Part shown: piece by piece, positions 1 to 8,988 of the stretch | Layout: each line of letters starts with the position of its first letter | How positions within the stretch are numbered: the first letter of the stretch is position 1 | Assembly (NCBI GenBank): GCA_022925895.1 | Contig: JAKSYS010000688.1 | Coordinates: forward strand, 1 to 33,059 | DNA: 33,059 nucleotides | Source of the DNA: Fragilaria crotonensis | Taxonomy: Eukaryota; Bacillariophyta; Fragilariophyceae; Fragilariales; Fragilariaceae | Reading direction: 5' to 3' | Position numbers and translations under genes: made by a program | Notes under the pieces: generated by a model | Databases searched by the model: none | The model's input: only the letters and a program-made list of their open reading frames with translations | What the model was told of the DNA's origin: nothing

Positions 1-680
1 TTTTTGATGCTGTTTCACATTCTGCAAGGCTGCTTTCTACCTTTCCTGCATGCTGATAATCACAAATTTGATTGCTCACTGTAGCCCAAGAGTTGCATCA
101 TTCAGATCCCTGTTGTTACATAATGATTCATCATGAATGTTAATGCATTCAGTCATCTAGGGGTTTTCCCGGTGAAACTGTTGCTCATCGCTGTTGACCA
201 ATTGAATGAAAAACATCTGTCAAGTGATCATTACCTAAGAAGTTCCGCGAAGATGTTAGAGGTTTCCGTGTCCTCCTGATTATGACTAGTGTGGCAGGAC
301 GGAAGATGCAACTGCCGCCAGCCAAAGTAACAGTATTGTTCCTGCTGGTTTTGTGACATTGGATTTGGGGGAGGTGTTTGGACACAGGATGAGGTATCCA
401 CATCCAAAGTTGTCATCTGATGGCGGCTCATTGTAATCAGTGTTACAGCACTACAAATCATATGACTCACAACTCCACTGTCTTCTTTGAATGTCTGCCT
501 AGGTAGCTAGTTTCTGTGCCTGCAGAAGCAGGTGCAGCATGATTTTTGTTATGGTTTTCAGTTCATGAATGTTAAGAGGAGAGGTAATTCATGCCACTTA
601 ATGTCGTGCTCACAACGAGAATTAACGTTAGTTCTAGAATTCAACCCGAAAGTAAGTTCCAAACTCTCTACCGGTAGTAC
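1..680. other. Intergenic, no gene recognised
   Basis: Both strands carry only short open frames without recognisable motifs, and no RNA gene or repeat stands out. The stretch ends at the TAA duplication of the transposon starting at 684. Confidence 0.6.
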
Positions 681-683
681 TAA

Positions 684-706
684 GGGTGCATATTATCCGG
701 ATGAAA
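684..706 (+). repeat. Left terminal inverted repeat
   Basis: These 23 bases are the exact reverse complement of 2383-2405. TAA directly precedes them. One mismatch at 707 is followed by nine more matching bases. Confidence 0.88.
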
Positions 707-756
707 ATTGTACTTTTTGTACTTTGTACTTTATCCTACTCCTTTTTAAATTTGGA

Positions 757-774
757 GTGTGTGTGTGTGTGTGT
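757..774. repeat. (GT)9 microsatellite
   Basis: Nine uninterrupted GT dinucleotides just inside the left end of the DNA transposon. Confidence 0.95.
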
Positions 775-1763
775 TACGGAGTATGACCACTCTGAGGTAC
801 TGTTGTACTGTTACGTGGATCACATGTACTACAGGTCTACAGTACATAAATCGACGGTAATTTATGTTGGAACGACAGTGTCCTACGTTACTGAAGTAAA
901 ATACTATACGGATTCAAAGTTACTGGACGGAATACTCATTGAATTTGCTGTAAACAGGTTGCTTCGCAAATGCTATGAATACTGTAAAAAACCAGAATGT
1001 ATCGTACATACTCCGATCAGTTGTGAGGAACCCACTAGTACTTTCAAAGTACAAAGTACAAAGGACAAAAAGTACAATGGGTCTCAACCGGATGCAGTAT
1101 ATATGAAATGTGACTTTTGCAATTTCATTGTGAAAGACGTTTTGGGGTTCACCATCCGAAATCCCCTTTAAGTCAGAAGGAGTTTTACTTACGTCGTTGA
1201 AATCTACACGGAAATTGGTACACTACAAATACTTAATTGATTAAAATCTAAGTAAAGGATATTTACTCCGCGCCGACGGATTGCAAACCTAGCAAAAGTT
1301 CAAGAGACGAGCTACACCATGAAGGAAACGAGCCTTACTTAAGCAATAACAGTCTAAATAAGTTTCAATTCAATAAATCATAGACGTATAAAAGGACTCA
1401 AAACTTAGGGCAACACTTTTTAGGTAATGAATCCTAACTACATATTAAGCTACATGCATGAATGTAAATAGAAAGCAAGAAGTAGTGTATAGTGTACACA
1501 CAAAATAATTTATAGGAGTACTTGTACTTGAGTTTTGTACGAAGTGATTGGAAACAAGGAAGAAGGAGTCGATCCCTGTGAAGAAGGGCAACACCATGTT
1601 GATCAATTGAATGTGTAGAGGACGGATACTACTCAACAACAATGGATATTGAAAAGAAACAATGCTTGATACAAGGATGGCAACAATGACTACCATGGCA
1701 GTGCCTTGCAAACAAAGACAAATAAACGGTTGACAAAGGTAAAGACAAATTGACGACAAAAAC

Positions 1764-1858
1764 AACGATCGATTGATTGATCGAACGAAAACGACTATCG
1801 ATCAATTGATCTTTAAAAATGTCGATCAATCAATTGATCATGCAAATGACAATCAATC
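1764..1858. repeat. Cluster of GATCAATTGATC-like palindromes
   Basis: Several near-identical units built on ATCGATCAATTGATC and CAATCAATTGATCAT lie within about 95 bases in the interior of the DNA transposon. No gene crosses them. They could pair into hairpins or act as protein-binding repeats; neither can be told from sequence alone. Confidence 0.7.
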
Positions 1859-2275
1859 AAAAGCAGTCTAGGGTATAACAATGTTATGTCCAGAATGAGC
1901 GAGACCATGAATGACAACAAAAATAAAAACTAAAATGATAATGATCATCTATTGAATATTCTTTGACGGCAACGATGAAAATGACTGACATCATGACGAA
2001 ACCAAATTGACAATCATCGATTGCACAATGGCAACAGAAGCAATGAAGATGTACTAGTAGACAAGGTTAAATGACACTAAATCAAATGGGCATGATGCAA
2101 AGTTTTTTTGTGTTGTACATATCGTAGGGCAGTGTGCCGGCGCATGATAAATAACAGTGCCTATTTCATTCGTCAAACCGACAGCACACAGCGCACCCCA
2201 TATCTCGCAAAAAGTACAAAAAGTACAATCCGGGTTCGCCTAACATCGACAATGTTATTGAAAATGTTATTGTCT

Positions 2276-2365
2276 TTTTGTACTTTTGAAAGTACAAAAC
2301 CCGGAAACAAAAGTACATGGTTTCCGGGTTTAAGTTCCGGGTTTTGTACTTTTGAAAGTACAAAA
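2276..2365. repeat. Subterminal hairpin with 31-base arms
   Basis: The arm at 2276-2306 (TTTTGTACTTTTGAAAGTAC...) is nearly the reverse complement of 2335-2365; only the palindromic centre differs. Each arm also contains the near-palindrome GTACTTTTGAAAGTAC, and the 28-base loop holds another GTAC and part of a TTCCGGG repeat. It lies about 20 bases inside the right terminal repeat, a usual place for transposase-binding subterminal repeats. Confidence 0.85.
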
Positions 2366-2382
2366 GTACAATAAAGTACAAA

Positions 2383-2405
2383 TTTCATCCGGATAATATG
2401 CACCC
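2383..2405 (-). repeat. Right terminal inverted repeat
   Basis: Exact reverse complement of 684-706, followed directly by TAA at 2406-2408. Confidence 0.88.
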
Positions 2406-2408
2406 TAA

Positions 2409-2817
2409 AGCTATGACATTCGTCGTTTTGGTGTGTTATTATGTGATGATGATTCACGGCAGATTCTGCTACTTGCTACCGGTGCTTGCTACAGACATGC
2501 TACACATTCCACGTATCATATCATACAGTGATCCGCATAGCAACAGTTATTAGGTTGTACTCGTAGAGGCTACAGTATATAGGAAGGAAAAACGGCTTGA
2601 AGTTGCTGACGTCATTGCAACACTCAGGGTGTCTTTCCAGATGGCGATCCATCAAGCATTGGCCTCACGATTCGCGATCTTGAAAGGGATGCGAACTCTC
2701 TCACACCTGACGAAGTACCAGAACATTTTGCGCCTCAGGAACACAAGCCAGAAGAATCGTTTACCTTGAGCCGCATCTTCCAGAACCCTTCTGAACTGTT
2801 CGATAGCTTTGGCCGCG
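2409..2817. other. Intergenic, upstream of the isocitrate dehydrogenase gene
   Basis: No coding signal. The segment between the DNA transposon and the first exon presumably holds the promoter and 5' UTR. No TATA box or initiator can be assigned with confidence. Confidence 0.5.
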
Positions 2818-5474
2818 ATGTCGTTGCGTCTCATTCGTTCGGCTGCAGTTGCGAGTCGTTTCACAACACGTCCCACTTGTTTTGCAACACGTCCACCTGT
2901 TTCGTTTCCAGCGCCTTCAACATTTACATTCCTCCTCCGCCTACATCACACCATCATCATACGCCTCTTGAAAGTGCGCAAGGATCCATCATCTATACTG
3001 AAACGGACGAGGCTCCCGCGTTGGCGACCTATTCCTTGCTTCCTGTCATTTCAAAGGTATGTTCAAATTCAATTGTCATGCAGTTCGTGCCGTCGAAAAC
3101 GCAATGTTTTTCGCTACGTCTAATGTCATCACATCCTGCTGCTACCTTGTACTACTAGTTTGGAGCCAAGGCCGGCCTTGATATAATCCCGTGCGATATC
3201 TCTGTGGCTGGTCGCGTCCTTGCCGCCTTTCCGCAGTTGCTGAGGGAAGACCAGCGCGTTCCCGACAACCTTGCGTACCTCGGCGACCTTTGCAAAACTC
3301 CTGATGCCAACATTGTCAAGCTCCCCAATGTCTCAGCCAGCGTTCCACAATTGATAGAATGCATTTCCGAACTTCGCAGCAAAGGATACGATGTGCCTCT
3401 TTACCCTGCGGAACCCCAAAATGATGCGGAGCGAGAAATTCAGAAAATCTACTCCACAATCTTGGGGAGCGCCGTCAACCCGGTCCTTCGCGAGGGGAAT
3501 TCTGATCGTCGCGTTGCAGCGCCTGTCAAAGCATACGCGCAGAAGAATCCTCATCGCATGGGCATGTGGTCCAAGGCTGCACGGACTCACGTCGCGCACA
3601 TGACCCACGGTGACTTTTATGAATCCGAATTGTCTGCCATCATGCCGGAGGCGACTGAGGTTGCAATTGAGTTTACTCCCACCTCGTCGGGAACCTCTGT
3701 GATGATGAGAGACTCGATTCCTCTTGAAAAAGGAGAAGTTATTGATGCGGCATTCATTAGTGTGAAAGCTCTCTGTCAGTTCTATGAAGATGAAATTGAA
3801 GAAGCCAAAGAGACCGAGCTCTTGCTGAGTTTGGTAAGTAGATTGGAACTTTGCACTTTCTCCTCACTTCCAATCATCCGCTCACTCAGAAGTATCACCT
3901 TCTACTATTCTGCAATTCTTTCTCGATACGCCTCGAATGCAGCACCTCAAAGCCACGATGATGAAGATTAGTGATCCCATTATGTTTGGTTACTGTGTTA
4001 AAGTCTTCTTTAAGGATGCATTTGAGAAGCATCAAGAAGTTTTGGACCAGATTGGTGCAAACCCTAGAAATGGCTTGGGAAGTGTACTGGACTCTGTCAC
4101 AAAGAAACTCCCTGAAGATCAAGCAAATCAGATTATTGCCGATTTTGAAGCTTGCTACGCAGACAGACCTTGGTTGGCCATGGTCGACAGTGACAAGGGT
4201 ATCACCAATTTGCACGTGCCGTCGGATGTTATCATCGATGCCAGTATGCCCGTTGTCATTCGTGATTCTGGAAAAATGTGGAACAAATTGGGGGAGCTCG
4301 AGGACACCAAGTGTTTGATTCCTGATCGTTGCTATGCAACTGTATACCAAGAAGTTATATCCTACGTTAAAACTCAAGGACAGTTCGATGTGGCGTAAGT
4401 ATTGTGTCAATAATGTCTACGATATTCTTGTTCATAATGGATGTCCGAGCTAACTGCGAACGTGTTTTCTGAAGTACCATGGGTAGCGTTGCCAACGTCG
4501 GCCTCATGGCTCGCAAGGCAGAAGAATATGGTTCTCACGACAAGACGTTTGAGATGCCCGAAGCAGGGATCATGCGTGTCGTAGATAAGAGTACTGGGAA
4601 AGTCTTCTTGGAGCATGCGGTCAGCGGTGGCGATGTTTGGCGAATGTGCCAAACGAAGGATGAGCCAATCCGTGATTGGGTCCGCTTGGCTGTAGAGCGC
4701 GCTCGTGTGACTGGAGTGAGAGCCATTTTTTGGTTGGACAAGCGACGTGCGCATGATGCTTCCTTGATTGGATTAGTGAATGAGTATCTCAAGGAGCATG
4801 ATACTGATGGATTAGATATCGCGATCATGCGCCCGGTTGATGCCTGCCGGGTCACCATGGAGCGTGCGTCCGAAGGAAAAGATACAATTTCTGTCACTGG
4901 TAACGTCTTGCGCGACTATCTCACTGATCTCTTTCCAATTATTGAATTGGGTACCTCTGCCAAGATGCTCTCGATCGTACCCCTTTTGGCTGGAGGCGGC
5001 CTCTATGAGACAGGTGCTGGAGGCTCGGCCCCCAAGCATGTGCAGCAATTTGTCAAGGAAGCGCATCTACGATGGGACTCCTTGGGTGAATACCTGGCCA
5101 TCGCGGCGAGCTTTGAAAAGCTTGGCGAGAAGGGCAACGACAGGGCGAGAATGTTGGGAGATTGCTTGAACCAAGCCGTCGGACGCGTCCTGAATAATCG
5201 AAAGTCGCCGTCTCGTTCGGTCAATCAAATCGATAACCGCGCCACTAACTTTTACATTGCCCTTTATTGGGCTGACTTTCTTCAGCAACGGGACCCAGCG
5301 TTCAAGGGCATCTTCGAGAAGATGAGCGCCGCACGTGGTGATATTGTTAAAGAGCTCCAGCAGTCTCAGGGGAAGGCTGTCGATCTCGGTGGATACTATC
5401 TCTTTGACCCTGAGAAGGCCCGTGCTGCCATGAATCCATCCAAGTCCTTGAATGCCATTTTGGATAGCATCTAA
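2818..5474 (+). CDS. Monomeric-type NADP-isocitrate dehydrogenase, four exons, probably mitochondrial
   Basis: Oxidatively decarboxylates isocitrate to 2-oxoglutarate. Exons are 2818(?)-3056, 3159-3833, 3943-4394 and 4475-5474, giving about 740 residues, the usual monomeric IDH length. Family motifs run in order: [35 protein letters not shown] (substrate loop), [17 protein letters not shown] across intron 2, [34 protein letters not shown] across intron 3, and [11 protein letters not shown]...LRWDSLGEY. The Lys-His pair and the Arg eleven residues after that His match the 2'-phosphate contacts of NADP-specific bacterial enzymes, so NADP use is likely. The ATG at 2818 opens an Arg/Ser/Ala-rich leader ([19 protein letters not shown]), typical of mitochondrial targeting. 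That leader is in a different frame from [11 protein letters not shown], so one base is missing or there is an unseen short intron between about 2880 and 2990. An alternative in-frame start at 2766 gives no credible leader. The rest is intact. Confidence 0.95.
3057..3158 (+). other. Intron 1 of the isocitrate dehydrogenase gene
   Basis: Begins GTATGT and ends CTACTAG, 102 bases, phase 0. Splicing joins LLPVISK to [13 protein letters not shown], which continues the family alignment. Confidence 0.9.
3834..3942 (+). other. Intron 2 of the isocitrate dehydrogenase gene
   Basis: Begins GTAAGT and ends ATGCAG, 109 bases, phase 0. Splicing rebuilds the conserved [14 protein letters not shown] block. 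Confidence 0.93.
4395..4474 (+). other. Intron 3 of the isocitrate dehydrogenase gene
   Basis: Begins GTAAGT and ends CTGAAG, 80 bases, phase 2. Splicing makes an Ala codon and rebuilds [13 protein letters not shown]. Confidence 0.92.
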
Positions 5475-6112
5475 GGATGCCCGGCCCAGAGCAACATGGC
5501 GTCAGACGACCACTATGAGCGAAAAAAGTAGCAAAACTCACCATCCATGCAAAGAACCTTAATTAGTCAACATGATGTTCAGATGAACTCATATTGGTGT
5601 ATTCTGTCTGGAATATGGATTCCATAACTAAGTCCACAAGAAGCGTGTCGCTGCGTGGTTTCGCCGCGGGCTCCACCGAGACCTGTTCTTTGTGTATTGC
5701 GCGGTATAATAGACTAGCCACGGCTTCCAATGCGACGAACTTGCTTTTTTGTTGATTCTATTGATCATAGATTTTTGCCCTGGCTACTTTTGTAGCATTA
5801 CTTGTGACTGTGAAACATTCTCGCAGGATTGTACCAGTACAAATAATACAGTACTATTGTACTCCGTACCAATTACGCAGTCATTTCAGCAGCCTACGGA
5901 AGTGGATGTCATACAGTATATGTATGGTGTATGTGTATGTCATACATATGTAGTACAAGTATGTCACAGTAGTACATGGTATCCTTCTCGAAATACATGC
6001 CTGTGCACGTGGGGAGTACCGTACAAGTACCAAGTAGTCGTACGTGTCAGACAGTCAGATATGCCATATGCCTCAACGAAAATCCAAGACACATACCAAG
6101 CCACATTGTTAA
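5475..6112. other. Intergenic, GTAC-rich in its second half
   Basis: No gene. From about 5830 to 6045 the DNA is dense in GTAC and near variants (for example CAGTACTATTGTACTCCGTACC), immediately upstream of the oxidoreductase start at 6113. A similar tract lies before the kinase gene at 24551. This may be promoter architecture or an old repeat. Confidence 0.6.
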
Positions 6113-7525
6113 TTGGCGCAGCGCTTTGCCATGGTGATCCTCCAGGCAAAGGCGTCTCGGATCAGTGCTCTGAGAGTTCTCATGACTCTCTTAATACTGC
6201 TATTCCATGAATCTGACGCTTTATTCGGAAGCAAGCGCCGCGAAAGGGAGCGGCAAGAGAGGGAAGAAGCCGAACGACTCGCGAAACTAGTTTTCATTTT
6301 CGGGTTTGGCGTATCCAAGACCCTTTTTTACATCCTCACGAGTGTTGCTGCCGTGACAATAGCTGTCATCCTGCTGGGTACGCATGGTGGAGCTTCTAGG
6401 AAGCGAGGGAATCGTCCCGATGCAGAAGGAACATTGGATGTCGTTGTTGTCGGTTGTGGTCTACCTAAGAAAGGGATGGGCTGGTTCCATTTGACTCAAC
6501 TCTTGGAGATGGAACGGGTAAACGTAACTGCCGTAGTTGAACCCTTCTTTATGAATCCTGAGCTATGTCCAACTGCACCTGATACCTGGAAGGAATTGAT
6601 GACATCCCTGGTTGAGATTGGTGTTCAAGTTGTTCCCAGTCTCGCCGGACTGACTCCAGCAAAAAACAAGCCGACAATGTGTCTCATTGCCGGTCGCACA
6701 CACGATAATCCGAAGCTCGTCCATGATAGTCTAGTACAGTTTGGGGCCAAATTTATTTATTTGGAGAAACCTGGTGCTCCTACCATCGCCGAGTTGGAAG
6801 ACATGCAAACCCTGGCCGAACAGCACAATGCTAAGATCTTCATTGGCTACAACAAGAACGTCTCACCGTACATACGACATGCAGTTGACGTCGCGCGCAA
6901 AACCAAAAATGCGCATATCTTTGTCTCTCACAACAATAGCTACACCCAGTCAGACCTGCCCGAAGTCTTTGCGCGCAACCCCGAGGGCCTGTTGAAAAAT
7001 ATGGCCATTCATGAACTTGCCGTCCTTGTGACCTACTTTGATGTCAGTGTTGACAAGATTGCAAAACTCAAAGTCAATTCCTCGAAACTATTTTCGGAAA
7101 AAGTGTCGGTATGGAAACCTGGTACCTCTTTGCCAAAGCCAGAATACATCACCGACTTTTCACGGTGCGCCTTCAAAATCACACTGACTAATGGCAACCA
7201 CGTCAGTGTCATGGCCGATCGCTGCGGCGGCAATGTTAGCTTTGCTGTCGTCAAAGATGAAGCTGGGAAAGAAGTTGAACGCTTTGAATTTCCAACGCCG
7301 TCTGAACAGGCTCAGATCGAACAGCAGGTGGTCTCCGATCCCGATATGATGCCTTACTTCTTCGTGCAGCGACAAGATTACTTGGAACTTAAGAATCGAG
7401 TCGTGAATGCTGCGCTCGACGGAATCGAAGCCGAAGGTGTCGCAACCCTCAGCGTCGGCATAGAAGCCATGAAACTGGCCGAATATGCGACGGAAGCACT
7501 CGACAAGGCACTTCGGGCCAAATGA
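6113..7525 (+). CDS. Gfo/Idh/MocA-type oxidoreductase with N-terminal membrane region
   Basis: A single 470-residue frame. Residues about 109-130 (DVVVVGCGLPKKGMGW) form a nucleotide-binding Rossmann start with GxG. LEKPGAPTIAELEDM near residue 217 contains the EKP motif of the family, followed by FIGYNKNVSPYIRHA. NMAIHELAVL near residues 296-305 sits where these enzymes carry the catalytic His-containing helix; the Asp often seen four residues before the His is Asn here. The family uses NAD(P) to oxidise or reduce sugars and related compounds; the substrate cannot be told. Before the enzyme lie a hydrophobic stretch (about 20-32), a very charged Arg/Glu segment (40-58) and a strong membrane segment (about 60-89). 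I infer a membrane anchor with a soluble catalytic part. Other in-frame ATGs at 6131 and 6182 are possible starts. No intron is seen. Confidence 0.85.
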   Translation: MAQRFAMVILQAKASRISALRVLMTLLILLFHESDALFGSKRRERERQEREEAERLAKLVFIFGFGVSKTLFYILTSVAAVTIAVILLGTHGGASRKRGNRPDAEGTLDVVVVGCGLPKKGMGWFHLTQLLEMERVNVTAVVEPFFMNPELCPTAPDTWKELMTSLVEIGVQVVPSLAGLTPAKNKPTMCLIAGRTHDNPKLVHDSLVQFGAKFIYLEKPGAPTIAELEDMQTLAEQHNAKIFIGYNKNVSPYIRHAVDVARKTKNAHIFVSHNNSYTQSDLPEVFARNPEGLLKNMAIHELAVLVTYFDVSVDKIAKLKVNSSKLFSEKVSVWKPGTSLPKPEYITDFSRCAFKITLTNGNHVSVMADRCGGNVSFAVVKDEAGKEVERFEFPTPSEQAQIEQQVVSDPDMMPYFFVQRQDYLELKNRVVNAALDGIEAEGVATLSVGIEAMKLAEYATEALDKALRAK

Positions 7526-8156
7526 TTTTGTCTTCTTCTAATTTCTGGATGTCGAGAAGTACAATTCAACAGTTCTAGTAGAAAGTGTATTGCATCATTA
7601 TCGCTTCCTCTTGATGAAGTATGAATTATCCTGTCGCCTACCCTCCTGCTGAACCCTCTGATTGAACGAGTGTTCGTTAAATCGAAGTGTGTTGTTAAAG
7701 GACGGTTCCGGTGAAGCTGCCGGAGGACAACATTTGTGACAAAAATCGGAGTGCTCGGGGAGGCCCTACAGCACGACGCCCGAGTTGCAGTAGGGAGTGC
7801 TTGCCCAGGGTCTTGTAGAGCCAAATACTACAAGTGATAGTTTTCCGAATGTGTCTAATATCCTCTTCAATGTTCATGCTTACATAGTCCAAAACAAAGT
7901 GCTTCATAACTTCCGATGCCAATTTTTCTTAGGAGAATGAACTCGCCATAATCACGGTGGAGCCGGTTCTCCCTGTGATGACAGTAAATTACAATGGTTC
8001 TCCCTCCAACAAAAACTTGTGGTGCAAGTGGACATCGGCGAATTGTGCTTCGTGCTGACACGAAGACTAATATTCTTGGGGATAAGGGATAAGGTCGCTT
8101 TGTGAAATGCAGCCAAATGCAAGTTTTTCGCATTCGTGGATTTTTAAGAATAGCTG
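7526..8156. other. Intergenic up to the YR retrotransposon
   Basis: Contains the 3' flank of the oxidoreductase gene. Short frames on both strands have no recognisable motif. Confidence 0.55.
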
Positions 8157-8453
8157 CGAAATAAATTCCGAGTCTTGTCCAAATTTCTCTAAGTCCGTTT
8201 AGTCGGATGAGTCGTCTGCTTCGTGGTTTCGTCGTACCGTTGTCTCGCGCACTGTCGCGTCGATTCGTGTGTTGTCTGTGGTCATTCTCGTTTCTCTTTT
8301 GTGCTCGTGAGACTAGTAGAAATAAATAGATGGCATCGGAATCTGGTCCTAATAGTTTTGTCTCTCTCTCCTGGTTCGTCTCGCGGTGTCGGTCCCGTGA
8401 TAGTTATCTAGCGGGGGTCCGTCGCGCGATTGTGAGTCGACCTGGTTTCCGCC
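8157..8453. repeat. Split direct repeat, copy A1
   Basis: 297 bases matching 8698-8988 with no substitution. The five differences are indels: four one-base homopolymer changes and one two-base loss. It marks the left outer end of the element. Confidence 0.95.
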
Positions 8454-8556
8454 CCATGCAGAGCATGGCCAGGAGGTAACCGGCGCCAGGGGCGCCGATG
8501 AACCTAGGCATCGGGCCAGGAGAGGAGGTGTGGGTGGGTGGGATTAACTAGAGTAG
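8454..8556. other. Hairpin-rich spacer between A1 and B1
   Basis: This 103-base unique segment starts exactly where A1 ends. CCATGC-AGA-GCATGG (8454-8468) and CGGCGCC-AGG-GGCGCCG (8481-8497) are perfect short inverted repeats. It is GC-rich and lies in the 3' region of the element as read on the coding strand. It might be a transcription-end or packaging/circularisation structure; that is inference. Confidence 0.75.
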
Positions 8557-8697
8557 TGTCTTTGTCGATTCGAGTTCGTTCGGATTGTGAGCAATTCGTA
8601 TCTTGTGTTGTGTTGTGTCGTGGTGTTCGTCTGTCTGTGTCTCGTGTTCGTCTGTCTGATGGCGACTGCCCGTCCTTTCCGATCTTCGGACATGCCA
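8557..8697. repeat. Split direct repeat, copy B1
   Basis: 141 bases matching 14283-14424 with one substitution and one homopolymer difference. Abuts A2 without a gap. Confidence 0.95.
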
Positions 8698-8988
8698 CGA
8701 AATAAATTCCGAGTCTTGTCCAAATTCTCTAAGTCCGTTTAGTCGGATGAGTCGTCTGCTTCGTGGTTTCGTCGTACCGTTGTCTCGCGCACTGTCGCGT
8801 CGATTCGTGTGTTGTCTGTGGTCATTCTCGTTTCTCTTTGTGCTCGTGAGACTAGTAGAAATAAATAGATGGCATCGGAATCTGGTCCTAATAGTTTTGT
8901 CTCTCTCTCTGGTTCGTCTCGCGGTGTCGGTCCCGATAGTTATCTAGCGGGGTCCGTCGCGCGATTGTGAGTCGACCTGGTTTCCGCC
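8698..8988. repeat. Split direct repeat, copy A2
   Basis: 291 bases, the inner copy of 8157-8453. The end of the tyrosine recombinase frame (stop near 8944) lies inside it. Confidence 0.95.

Larger units (their letters stand above)
684..2405. mobile_element. Non-autonomous PIF/Harbinger-like DNA transposon (1.72 kb)
   Basis: Both ends carry the same 23-base terminal inverted repeat, beginning GGGTGCATATTATCC, at 684-706 and, inverted, at 2383-2405. The similarity continues inward for about ten more bases (TTGTACTTT). The trinucleotide TAA flanks the element directly on both sides (681-683 and 2406-2408), which fits the TWA target duplication of the PIF/Harbinger superfamily; G-rich starts are also common in that family. 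No transposase is readable inside: the 161-codon frame at 686-1171 starts within the repeat and resembles nothing I know. The interior is AT-rich with many GTACTTT motifs, a (GT)9 tract and a long hairpin near the right end. I infer a defective element mobilised in trans; the superfamily call rests on the duplication and termini only. Confidence 0.8.

Noticed and set aside
686-1171. 161-codon open frame in the DNA transposon as a transposase or cargo gene
   Set aside because: It begins inside the terminal repeat, runs through the GT tract as Cys-Val repeats, and has no DDE or DNA-binding motif.
1764-1858. CRISPR-like array
   Set aside because: The repeats are short, overlapping palindromes without regular spacers, in a eukaryotic setting.
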